A stretch of DNA of 6,260 nt from Acidobacteriota bacterium (lineage in GTDB: Bacteria > Acidobacteriota > Terriglobia > Terriglobales > Acidobacteriaceae), in the NCBI GenBank assembly GCA_021811745.1, contig JAJZNH010000162.1, positions 1 through 6,260 of the forward strand, read 5' to 3'. Below the pieces are notes generated by a model. The model ran no database searches, had not been told where the DNA came from, and worked only from the letters and a program-made list of their open reading frames with translations. Position 1 is the first letter of the stretch; each line of letters opens with the position of its first letter. Positions 1 to 5,740 of the stretch are shown here, piece by piece. The position numbers were made by a program, and so were the translations under genes.

Positions 1-790
1 CCATCTTGGCGGCGCGGCGCGTCTTGCCGCCGGACTTGATGACGCCCGCGAAGGCGTCGTACCCGCGCATAAAGCTGAGCGGTCCGGAAGCCTGCCCGCC
101 GCCCGAGAGCAGCTCCATCGATCCGCGGATCGATGAAAGGTTTGTGCCCGTCCCCGAGCCCCACTTGAACAGCATCCCCTCGGTCTTGGCCAGGGTCAGA
201 ATCGAGTCCAGCGAGTCATCGACCGCGTTGATGAAGCAGGCCGAGCACTGCGGATTCTTGTAGCCCGTGGCTGAGTACTTGACGCCGCCCGTGACCGGAT
301 CCCAGTGCCAATTCTGTCCGTCCGCCTCGGGTTCCAGCCGGTCGCAACCCACGTTGAACCAGACCGGCGAGTTGAAGGCCGCCTTCTGGGTCAGCAGCAT
401 GTGGACCAGCTCGTCGTGGAAGATAGCCGCATCGGCCGCGGTGGCAAAGTAGCCGCCGGACATACCCCAGTCACGAATCGTCTCCGCCACGCGCCCTACC
501 AGTTGCCGCACGCCCGTCTCCCGCTCCGGCGTGCCGAGCTGCCCGTGCAGGTACTTCGAGGCCACAATGTTGGTCGCCGTCATCGACCAGTCCATGGGCA
601 CCTCCACGTCCTTCTGCTCGAAGATCGTGTTGCCCTTGGTGTCACTGATGGATGCGGTGCGCCGTTCCCAGCGGATTTCATCGTAAGGAGAAACGCCTTC
701 CCTGGAGAAGCGGCGCGAAAAGGTCAGGCCCCGTTGCGTGTAGGGAGTCTGGAAGGAACCGGTTGTGGTCTGAAGATATGTCTCGTTCAT
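1..790 (-). CDS. nrdJ: Adenosylcobalamin-dependent (class II) ribonucleotide reductase, N-terminal part
   Basis: Reduces ribonucleotides to deoxyribonucleotides in the cytoplasm, using a cobalamin-generated thiyl radical, so it works with or without oxygen. The frame is open from the ATG at 790 to the left edge: 263 codons are visible of a family that usually exceeds 700 residues, so the 3' part lies outside. Family blocks seen in order: NSPVWFN (about residues 140-146), NPQCSACFIN (179-188, with the conserved N-terminal cysteine that family knowledge places in the redox pair), WGSGTGTNLSSIR (210-222), ASGPLSFM (234-241) and IKSGGKTRRAAKM (251-263). An insert of roughly 30 residues between WFNVG and NPQCSACF, containing NWHWDPVTG, resembles the one in the long vitamin-B12-dependent reductases. 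The start at 790 has AGAGAGG five bases upstream. An in-frame ATG at 805 would add five residues but lacks a good ribosome site. Upstream are a promoter and NrdR-like boxes. Confidence 0.95.
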   Translation of the reverse strand, partial: MNETYLQTTTGSFQTPYTQRGLTFSRRFSREGVSPYDEIRWERRTASISDTKGNTIFEQKDVEVPMDWSMTATNIVASKYLHGQLGTPERETGVRQLVGRVAETIRDWGMSGGYFATAADAAIFHDELVHMLLTQKAAFNSPVWFNVGCDRLEPEADGQNWHWDPVTGGVKYSATGYKNPQCSACFINAVDDSLDSILTLAKTEGMLFKWGSGTGTNLSSIRGSMELLSGGGQASGPLSFMRGYDAFAGVIKSGGKTRRAAKM

Positions 791-990
791 GGGATCCTCT
801 CTCATGGGCAAACTTGGTGATGACCCGCCCCTCCACCCACTGCAGAACGGCCGGGAAGGAAACCGCGTAAGAATCTTGCGGAGAACAAAAAGCGGAAAAC
901 GGAAAATACCGTGAGTTGAATGTCTCAGCGGCCTCTCGGCGGGTTCTGGCGCCATGGCTTCTTAACAGTCCGTTTACAGCCGCAGATGAA

Positions 991-1019
991 AAAATACCGC
1001 TGTCTATGGTGGATGTCAA
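991..1019 (-). promoter_or_regulatory. Sigma70-type promoter for nrdJ
   Basis: On the minus strand a perfect TTGACA (1014-1019) is followed after exactly 17 bases by TATTTT (991-996). It points towards nrdJ and predicts a transcript start near 984, which leaves an untranslated leader of about 195 nt. The leader shows no cobalamin-riboswitch B12 box that I can recognise. It does hold a small hairpin (863-881, CCGC/GCGG plus an inner AAG/CTT). Confidence 0.6.
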
Positions 1020-1042
1020 CACCCGGCCACAATATCTTGTAT
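997..1042 (-). promoter_or_regulatory. Tandem NrdR-box-like sites over the nrdJ promoter
   Basis: Known NrdR boxes follow acaCwAtATaTwGtgt and occur in pairs about three helical turns apart. Minus-strand 1042-1027 reads ATACAAGATATTGTGG, which matches 13 of 16 positions if W is allowed, including all six most conserved ones. Minus-strand 1012-997 reads CCACCATAGACAGCGG and matches 10 of 16. Their centres are 30 bp apart. The first lies just upstream of the -35 and the second fills the -35/-10 spacer, a layout suited to repression by NrdR. The second box is weak on its own. Confidence 0.5.
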
Positions 1043-1447
1043 TTCTTTGTCATCTGCCGCATCCTGCTTCTCAATGCCGGGATTTGCTTGTGGAAAGCTC
1101 CAAACAGCCCATCACAGCGTGGATTTCCGGGCTGTTTTCCGCCGGAATTCGTCCAGCACCAGGGCCTGGCGCTCCGGTTGCACGCCTCTTCCCCAAGCCT
1201 AGCCCCCGTCGAAGCGGGGAACAAGGCCGGACAGCGGTGCAAAATGAGGTCATCGCTGTGCGAAATCAGGCGATTTGAACGGCTTCCGCAGTTCCGCCCG
1301 GACGCACAAGCGCCCCTCGACAAGGCTTCACCCCTCGTAAGTCACGAAAGATCAAAGCCAGTACAGGGGAGGAATCCGCAACTGCCCTCGGCCCCGCGCC
1401 AACCATTTCCGATCCTGCATCACGGCCCCTGATCCCTGTTCCCTGAC
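1043..1447. other. Intergenic stretch with no convincing gene
   Basis: Open frames cross this region on both strands, but their products are low-complexity, Arg/Pro/Ser-rich and show no family motif. The longest minus-strand one also runs through the nrdJ promoter. No tRNA T-loop signature is visible. Just after the stop of the PPC gene, the minus strand carries a short repeated CAGGGA pattern (about 1423-1445). The only notable structure is the inverted repeat at 1102-1137, annotated separately. Confidence 0.55.
1102..1137. repeat. Strong inverted repeat, possible terminator or structured RNA
   Basis: AAACAGCCC (1102-1110) and GGGCTGTTT (1129-1137) form a perfect 9-bp stem. The 18-nt interval can form an inner stem (ATCAC against GTGGAT with one bulge). 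On the plus strand one further T and CC follow; on the minus strand GGAGC follows, so neither side has a proper T-tract. It lies about 310 nt downstream of the PPC gene stop and upstream of the nrdJ promoter. It could end transcription from the PPC gene, but the poor T-tract makes that uncertain. Confidence 0.35.
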
Positions 1448-1996
1448 CTACCGGTACGTCGAGTCGTCAAAGTGCTTCATGTCGAGGTTGTCTTCGAGGA
1501 CACCGAGCGTCACGACCGCGAAGGTAAAGACCGTGGTGCCCGGTTCCAGGTGGCCACCGAATGCCTTGTCCTCGTTAGCCAGCGTAATGTGAGGATGCAG
1601 CCTGCCGTCCATCACAATGCCGCTCATGCCGATGATGTCCGCCGGCGCGGTTGGATTCTTGACGAACAGATCGTGCGAGGGGAAGTCCCGGTTCGAGACC
1701 TGATGAACCTGGTAGCCCCGCACCGAGCCAAAGCCGGAGAGAATCACGGCGTTGCGAATCTTCTCCTGACGGATCATCCTCTGCAGGCCCGCCAGCAGAT
1801 CGGTTTTGTACTTGAAGCGGAGCAGGACGATCCGCTGAAAATGCCCGGTGACAGCAACTGCGTCAGGGACACTGGGGCTGTTGGGCTTGGCATCCACGGC
1901 CGGATTGCCGGAGGAATGAATTACTTCATGGCGCGTTTCCTGGGCCGGAAGCGCGAGGCATGAGCCAAGCAATGCAATCAGGATCAGATGTTTCAT
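1448..1996 (-). CDS. Secreted PPC-domain (DUF296, PD1-like) protein
   Basis: A 182-residue protein with an N-terminal export signal followed by a single PPC (plants and prokaryotes conserved, DUF296) domain. The signal is MKHLILIALLGSCLALPAQ: short charged start, hydrophobic core, and either a signal peptidase I site near residue 19 or a lipobox-like LLGSC ending at C13. The domain spans about residues 53-172: RIVLLRFKYKTDLLAGLQRMI, the strand NAVILSGFGSV, then GRLHPHITLA and GGHLEPGTTV. H134, H136 and H149 sit where the family has its metal-binding histidine triad. In plants the domain is fused to AT-hooks; bacterial stand-alone copies have no settled role, and this one lacks an AT-hook and appears exported. 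The start at 1996 is preferred over an in-frame ATG at 2026 because AAGGAG lies seven bases before it and the signal then begins at residue 1. It is divergent from the Tat-exported gene. Confidence 0.85.
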   Translation of the reverse strand: MKHLILIALLGSCLALPAQETRHEVIHSSGNPAVDAKPNSPSVPDAVAVTGHFQRIVLLRFKYKTDLLAGLQRMIRQEKIRNAVILSGFGSVRGYQVHQVSNRDFPSHDLFVKNPTAPADIIGMSGIVMDGRLHPHITLANEDKAFGGHLEPGTTVFTFAVVTLGVLEDNLDMKHFDDSTYR

Positions 1997-2251
1997 CTGG
2001 CTTCTCCTTCTCCGCAAATTGCCCACAGTCGGAGCATCCTGGCGGCGGGCATCTCCCCATCATCAGCGGACCATCCAATGTATACCGATGGCGCGCCACT
2101 GCACCATCCGGAACTTTGCCGGTGTTCCTTCAGGAGAGCGAACTGGCTCCCTTCCGCGGACGTGTTTTGGGAGTATGCCGCTCCAGCCGCCGTGGCGACA
2201 AGGATTTTTTACGCAGCCTGCTCCGCCGCTACACTGGCGCCTGAGGATTGC
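1997..2251. promoter_or_regulatory. Divergent intergenic region between PPC and Tat-protein genes
   Basis: Holds the control region of both flanking genes. On the minus strand a TATACA -10-like hexamer (2079-2084), with no good -35, could serve the PPC gene. Beside it is a perfect 10-bp palindrome TGGCGCGCCA (2089-2098), set within imperfect arms CCGATGG (2085-2091) and CCATCCGG (2104-2111). I see no strong promoter for the plus-strand gene. The frame of that gene stays open back to 1988, but the translation looks non-coding. Confidence 0.35.
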
Positions 2252-3826
2252 ATGATGTTCCGAGAGAATCGCACGGATTCTGTCCATAGCCGCAGAATGT
2301 TCCTCAAAACCGCTGCTGCCGCGGCAGGAATTTCCTGCATGGAACATGCCCCCCTTGCTTTGGCCGCAACGACGAAACCTGAGCGCATTCGTCAGGTCTT
2401 TCTGGATCTGAACAATATTCACAAATGGGATCACTCAAACGGCGACACGTGGGATCCTTTCTGGGCGGACGACGGCAATCTCTACGCCTTCAACTGCGAT
2501 GGCCGCGGCTTCGGCACCGAGAAGCGCAATCTGGCTTTCAACAAGCTTGCAGGCAGCGTCTGCGATGGGCTCGCGGGCTCGTCAGTCAACAGCATGGACG
2601 CCTATGGAAGAAGCGGGCAGAAAGGCCCCGATGGCGCCACCTGGAAGGCCTGCGGCCAGGAGTGCATCGACGGCGTCTTCTACGCGTTCGTCTCCCGGAA
2701 TACCTATGGTAAAGACAGCGGCGATCCGCTGATGCGCCAGACAGCCGTCAACAGCAGCCTCATCAAGTCCACGAATCGCGGGCAGACGTGGACGCGGCCG
2801 GCGGAGGAAAACTACAGCCGGCCCATGTGGCCCGGCCCGGCCTTCGGCGCTCCGTTTTTCGTCCACTACGGCCGTAACGGCGGAGCGGTATCGCACGATG
2901 GAGCCGACCGGTACGTCTATGCCTCTTCCACCAACGGCTTCTGGAACGATGGCGATAAGTACATCCTGGGCCGGGTGGAACGGAGCAAACTTCCGGCGCT
3001 GCAAAGCGCGGATTGGTCGTACTACACCGGTGGCGACGGCAGCCGCGACACGAACTGGTCCGGCCACATCGCGGATGCTCACCCGATCCTTGCCGCACTC
3101 GCGCATTGCGGCCAGGGGCCTATCTGCTATATTCCCGCGTTCAATCGCTACCTGCTTGTGGCCTGGTATAACACTGCGAAGCTGACCAAATGGTTTGAGC
3201 CGAACCGGATGCGGTATGACTTCTATCAGGCCGAGCAACTCTGGAGCCCGTGGACGCTGATCGGCTCGCACGAGGACAGGTTCATCTCAAGCGGTCATAT
3301 GTACGGTCCCAGCCTCTGCGCCCGGTTTCAGCAGCGGGAAGGCTCCGAGATCAGAATGTCGATGTTTACCGCCGGCTGTCCGTTTGAGGATGTTCCCTCG
3401 GGCCTCTACAAAATGTGGGAGATTCCGCTGATCCTGCGCACGGAGTCAGCGCCGCCCGCGCAAACCATTCGCGCTGATGACCCGCGCATCACCTACCACG
3501 GCCAATGGCATGGCGGAAATGAGCGGTTGACGAGCCTGAGCCGGCATACGCGATATACAAATACCCAGGGAAGCTCGGCAGAGCTGAAGTTTGACGGAAC
3601 GGGCATCGCCTTCTATACCGAAAAAGGCCCTGAATTCGGCCACGTGGAGGTGAGTCTCGACGGTCACCAGAGCGCGAGCCTGAATCTGCTGACCGCGACA
3701 TTTCCCCGAATCTCCCACGTGCAAGCCTTTGCTATAAGTGGCCTCGGCAAGGGGTCGCACGCCCTTCGCATCACCAATCGCGGCGCAAGCTTCGCCGCCG
3801 TCGAGAAATTTGAGGTCATCAGCTAA
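2252..3826 (+). CDS. Tat-exported beta-propeller-like protein with C-terminal carbohydrate-binding-like module
   Basis: A 524-residue exported protein, probably acting on or binding a glycan outside the cytoplasm; no reaction can be assigned. The twin-arginine motif SRRMFLK (residues 13-19) precedes an Ala-rich hydrophobic stretch, with a possible cleavage after ALA (38) or a lipobox-like GISC (26-29). Residues about 45-398 look like a propeller of the DUF4185/BNR type: WDPFWADDGNLYAF (67-80) and one Asp-box-like STNRGQTW (173-180), with many aromatic residues. Residues about 408-524 form a separate beta-sandwich of a type often appended to exported hydrolases: a YHGQW strand, SSAELKFDGTGIAFYTEKGP, HVEVSLDG and GLGKGSHALRITNRG. 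TGAGGA (2242-2247) is four bases from the first ATG and seven from a second at 2255, so 523 residues is equally likely. It is divergent from the PPC gene and convergent with the polymerase. The function stays hypothetical. Confidence 0.8.
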   Translation: MMFRENRTDSVHSRRMFLKTAAAAAGISCMEHAPLALAATTKPERIRQVFLDLNNIHKWDHSNGDTWDPFWADDGNLYAFNCDGRGFGTEKRNLAFNKLAGSVCDGLAGSSVNSMDAYGRSGQKGPDGATWKACGQECIDGVFYAFVSRNTYGKDSGDPLMRQTAVNSSLIKSTNRGQTWTRPAEENYSRPMWPGPAFGAPFFVHYGRNGGAVSHDGADRYVYASSTNGFWNDGDKYILGRVERSKLPALQSADWSYYTGGDGSRDTNWSGHIADAHPILAALAHCGQGPICYIPAFNRYLLVAWYNTAKLTKWFEPNRMRYDFYQAEQLWSPWTLIGSHEDRFISSGHMYGPSLCARFQQREGSEIRMSMFTAGCPFEDVPSGLYKMWEIPLILRTESAPPAQTIRADDPRITYHGQWHGGNERLTSLSRHTRYTNTQGSSAELKFDGTGIAFYTEKGPEFGHVEVSLDGHQSASLNLLTATFPRISHVQAFAISGLGKGSHALRITNRGASFAAVEKFEVIS

Positions 3827-3837
3827 AGGCAGCAGGC

Positions 3838-3860
3838 AAAACATTGGGAAGTCCCAGTTT
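3838..3860. terminator. Candidate bidirectional terminator between convergent genes
   Basis: In the 33-nt gap, AAAC-at-TGGG pairs with CCCA-GTTT around an AAGT loop, giving 8 bp with a 2-nt bulge. On the minus strand the hairpin is followed by GTTTTGCC. On the plus strand the T residues are part of the stem. The outer base overlaps the stop codon of the polymerase gene. The stem is weak, so this is a tentative call resting mainly on its position between two converging genes. Confidence 0.35.
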
Positions 3861-5239
3861 CAAAACAGCTCCGGAATGCTATGAAATGCGATCCGGGTGG
3901 GCGCTGCCTTGTAAGCCGCCAGCATGGTGGCCGGCGCCAGCGTGGTCAGGCCGTATTTGTTATTAATCGCATCCATGGTTTCGAGCAACCGCGCGCGGCT
4001 CTGTCCTTCTTCCTGCCCCTCAAACAAGTTCAACGTGTGCAGCCGATCCGGGACCAGGCCGTTCAACTGCACGCCAATGAAGTACGGATGCTCGTATTGC
4101 CTGCCCGCCGGCCGGCTGGCCCACAGCCGGCTCAGTGCCGCAATCAGCGTTGGATTGTCCTGGCACTCGACCAGTCGCAGATCGCTGTGCCAGCCGCGCG
4201 TGGGCACGCCAAAACGGGAGACGGGCGCATTCTCACTGCGCGGCACCGCGAATCCGATCGCCAGGCCAATTCCACTCGCCCACAATCCATGAGAGCGCAA
4301 GCGCATTGCCGCTTTGTGGAGGAGTTTGTGTGCTACGGCCCAGGCCTTTTCTTCGGTGCGCATCTCCGGAGCCAGCACGTGCTGGTGGCTGAGCGACTTC
4401 AGGTGCTCCGTTTCCGCCATTTCAAAGTCTTCGCCGCGCAGCCAGTGCCAGAGCCGCTCGCCCCACACCGAGCCCCATATCTCGCCGGCATGTTCGCTGT
4501 CCAGGGCCAGCAGGTCGTCCATGGTCCGGATGCCGCGCTCGTTCAGGCGCTTCTCAGTGCGCGCGCCGATGCCGGGCAAATCCCGCAGCGTAAGCTGGCG
4601 CAGCGCGCCGGGCAGAATATCCAGCGGCAGCGCCACCAACCCGTCCGGCTTCTCCATGTCGCTGGCAACCTTGGCCAGGTAACGATTCGTGGCCAGTCCG
4701 ACGGAGCTGCGCAGCATGGGACCGACCTGCTCCCGGATGCGCGCTTTCACCTTCCGGCCCAGTTCCAGCGCCGCCAGCAGCGGCCGCTCGCGGCCCATCA
4801 GACGGCAGGCCATCTCGTCGATCGAGCATACCGCCGTCACCGGCAGGCAGCTCTCAACTGCCTCCACAATCCGGTGATGGTATTCGGTGTAAAGCTCATG
4901 GCGCCCCTCGACCAGAACCAGATCGCGACACATCCGTCGGGCGTCGGCCACGATCGTTCCCGTCCTCACTCCGAAGGCCTTCGCTTCATAACTTGCCGCG
5001 ATGCAGCAGGTGGTATCAGCCATCGTGGGCACCACGCCCACCGGCCGCCCGCGCAGCTCTGGCCGAACCTCCTGTTCGACCGAGGCAAAGTAGGAGTTCA
5101 GATCGACGAAAAGCCAGTTCACATAGGGCACACTCAGGGCTTCCTGCGGAGCGGGTGCGGATGGTAGCTTTAAGTCGGCAAGCTCCTCCGGCCATTCCGT
5201 AGAAATGGGCGACGGGACGGAATTCGAATCGTTCGCCAT
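3860..5239 (-). CDS. Y-family translesion DNA polymerase (DinB/UmuC, ImpB/MucB/SamB family)
   Basis: Error-prone polymerase that copies damaged template in the cytoplasm. Active-site blocks are intact: DLNSYFASVEQ (residues 46-56, catalytic D46, likely steric gate F51) and CSIDEM (138-143, catalytic D141 and E142). SSVGLATNRYLAKVASDMEKPDGL (178-201) and the helix-hairpin-helix LRDLPGIGARTEKRL (218-232) follow, then a little-finger domain (about 275-405) and a tail containing LDAINNKYG-like sequence. N48 follows the UmuC-type D-x-N pattern rather than the D-x-D of classic DinB. TLNLF (402-406) resembles the beta-clamp motif QL(S/D)LF, with T in place of Q. The N-terminus has about 38 extra residues before the first strand. 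The ATG at 5239 has a poor ribosome site, whereas an in-frame GTG at 5131 (residue 37) has AGGAAG eight bases upstream and is a real alternative. No imuA or dnaE2 partner is visible. A LexA-box-like palindrome lies 41 nt upstream of the ATG. Confidence 0.93.
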   Translation of the reverse strand: MANDSNSVPSPISTEWPEELADLKLPSAPAPQEALSVPYVNWLFVDLNSYFASVEQEVRPELRGRPVGVVPTMADTTCCIAASYEAKAFGVRTGTIVADARRMCRDLVLVEGRHELYTEYHHRIVEAVESCLPVTAVCSIDEMACRLMGRERPLLAALELGRKVKARIREQVGPMLRSSVGLATNRYLAKVASDMEKPDGLVALPLDILPGALRQLTLRDLPGIGARTEKRLNERGIRTMDDLLALDSEHAGEIWGSVWGERLWHWLRGEDFEMAETEHLKSLSHQHVLAPEMRTEEKAWAVAHKLLHKAAMRLRSHGLWASGIGLAIGFAVPRSENAPVSRFGVPTRGWHSDLRLVECQDNPTLIAALSRLWASRPAGRQYEHPYFIGVQLNGLVPDRLHTLNLFEGQEEGQSRARLLETMDAINNKYGLTTLAPATMLAAYKAAPTRIAFHSIPELF

Positions 5240-5258
5240 TGAGAGATATGTTCGCCTT

Positions 5259-5276
5259 TTGTTCTCCGGACAACAA
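5259..5276. repeat. 18-bp near-perfect palindrome in the polymerase leader
   Basis: TTGTTCTCCGGACAACAA is symmetric at 16 of 18 positions around the central CCGG, with only the C/C pair at 5264/5271 breaking it. It lies between the LexA-like palindrome and the polymerase ATG. Because the centre leaves at most a four-base loop, it looks more like a dimeric protein site than an RNA hairpin. The regulator is unknown. Confidence 0.5.
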
Positions 5277-5279
5277 GTG

Positions 5280-5303
5280 GGTGTTAGTGTAAATACTAAT
5301 ACC
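5280..5303. promoter_or_regulatory. LexA-box-like operator (TTAG-N6-TACTA)
   Basis: A 24-bp dyad with arms GGTGTTAGT and ACTAATACC separated by six bases; the arms pair at eight of nine positions. The core TTAGTGTAAATACTA (5284-5298) matches exactly the TTAG-N6-TACTA box described for LexA of Xylella and Xanthomonas. It lies 41 nt upstream of the ATG of a translesion polymerase, a classic SOS target, and overlaps a weak minus-strand promoter (TTTCCA at 5318-5323, 16 bp, TATTAG at 5296-5301). No lexA gene is in the window, so the identity of the repressor is inferred. Confidence 0.55.
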
Positions 5304-5408
5304 GGGAAAATTGCAGATGGAAAACCTAGGGTGGCACTGAAACGTCAAATATAGTGTCCACGGATTTTTCTACTAGCGTTTCTTCGTGGGGGAGTTCTGG
5401 ATAGGGTC

Positions 5409-5567
5409 ATGAGTATGAACACGCTGGCTCATTGGTTAGTGGTGAATGCGAGCGTCCTAGCGGTGCTGGTTACGGTGGGGGTCGCCGTTTTCCTGATCTG
5501 CTGTCTGGAGTGCTCCAACTGCTCCTGCCGCGATAAGGATGAGATTTTTCACCGTCACGAGGTGTAG
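5409..5567 (+). CDS. Small single-pass membrane protein with a cysteine cluster (52 residues)
   Basis: Not a family I recognise. The reading frame runs from ATG 5409 to TAG 5565-5567. Residues about 9-30 form one strongly hydrophobic helix (WLVVNASVLAVLVTVGVAVF), followed at once by CCLECSNCSC (31-40; five cysteines in the pattern CC-x2-C-x2-C-x-C) and a charged tail RDKDEIFHRHEV. The charge balance suggests an outside or periplasmic N-terminus and a cytoplasmic C-terminus, but this is uncertain. Third codon positions are mostly G or C, which supports real coding. AGGG at 5403-5406 is too close to the first ATG but eight bases from the ATG at 5415 (residue 3), so a 50-residue product is likely too. 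A -10-like TATAGT (5350-5355) lies upstream, without a clear -35. It is divergent from the polymerase and shares its intergenic region. The cysteines could bind metal or form disulfides; no role is assigned. Confidence 0.6.
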   Translation: MSMNTLAHWLVVNASVLAVLVTVGVAVFLICCLECSNCSCRDKDEIFHRHEV

Positions 5568-5592
5568 CTTCAAGGCCGGTCGCATCGTTGCA

Positions 5593-5622
5593 CTTTAAAT
5601 AGAAGCGTTCTCTGGCGAACGC
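5593..5622 (-). terminator. Candidate intrinsic terminator downstream of the S9 peptidase
   Basis: On the minus strand GCGTTC-GCCAGA-GAACGC (5622-5605) forms a perfect 6-bp stem with a 6-nt loop and is followed by TTCTATTTAAAG. It lies 118 nt downstream of the peptidase stop. An overlapping alternative stem, CTGGCG/CGCCAG (5612-5617 with 5631-5636), has no T-rich tail. The T-tract is interrupted, so confidence is moderate. Confidence 0.45.
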
Positions 5623-5668
5623 CACCCAAACGCCAGGTTATAGCCAAGGGGAGAGCAGGGAAAATCAT

Positions 5669-5684
5669 CCTGTCAGACGACAGG
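5669..5684. repeat. Short hairpin CCTGTC-AGAC-GACAGG
   Basis: A perfect 6-bp stem with a 4-nt loop, 57 nt downstream of the peptidase stop. On the minus strand it is followed by ATGATTTTCCC, so it might act as a first, weak terminator of the peptidase gene. The four-base gap before only four T residues makes this doubtful. Confidence 0.3.
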
Positions 5685-5740
5685 TAAGCTTCGTCTGGCT
5701 GGAGTGGTTCCCGGCCCTTGCGGTGGAGCGTTGTCTTCGC

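Noticed and set aside
791..985. Cobalamin riboswitch in the nrdJ leader
   Set aside because: A B12-dependent enzyme makes it plausible, but I could not find the B12 box or the conserved core in the leader.
925..1323. 132-codon minus-strand open frame upstream of nrdJ
   Set aside because: Arg- and Cys-rich with no motif, and it runs through the nrdJ promoter and NrdR-like boxes; no good ribosome site was seen.
1988..2251. 88-codon open extension upstream of the Tat-exported protein
   Set aside because: It is in frame but its translation shows no domain. It would bury the twin-arginine signal in the middle of the protein, and it overlaps the start of the divergent PPC gene.
2582..3271. 229-codon minus-strand open frame
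   Set aside because: Antisense shadow of the Tat-exported protein; its sequence is repetitive Arg/Val/Ala without a family signature.
3881..5167. 428-codon plus-strand open frame
   Set aside because: It is the antisense shadow of the polymerase gene, whose own frame carries all Y-family motifs; GC-rich codons keep the opposite frame open.
5342..5357. Single NrdR-box-like 16-mer on the minus strand (12 of 16 matches)
   Set aside because: It has no partner box about 30 bp away and no ribonucleotide reductase gene beside it; the match comes largely from AT-rich sequence.
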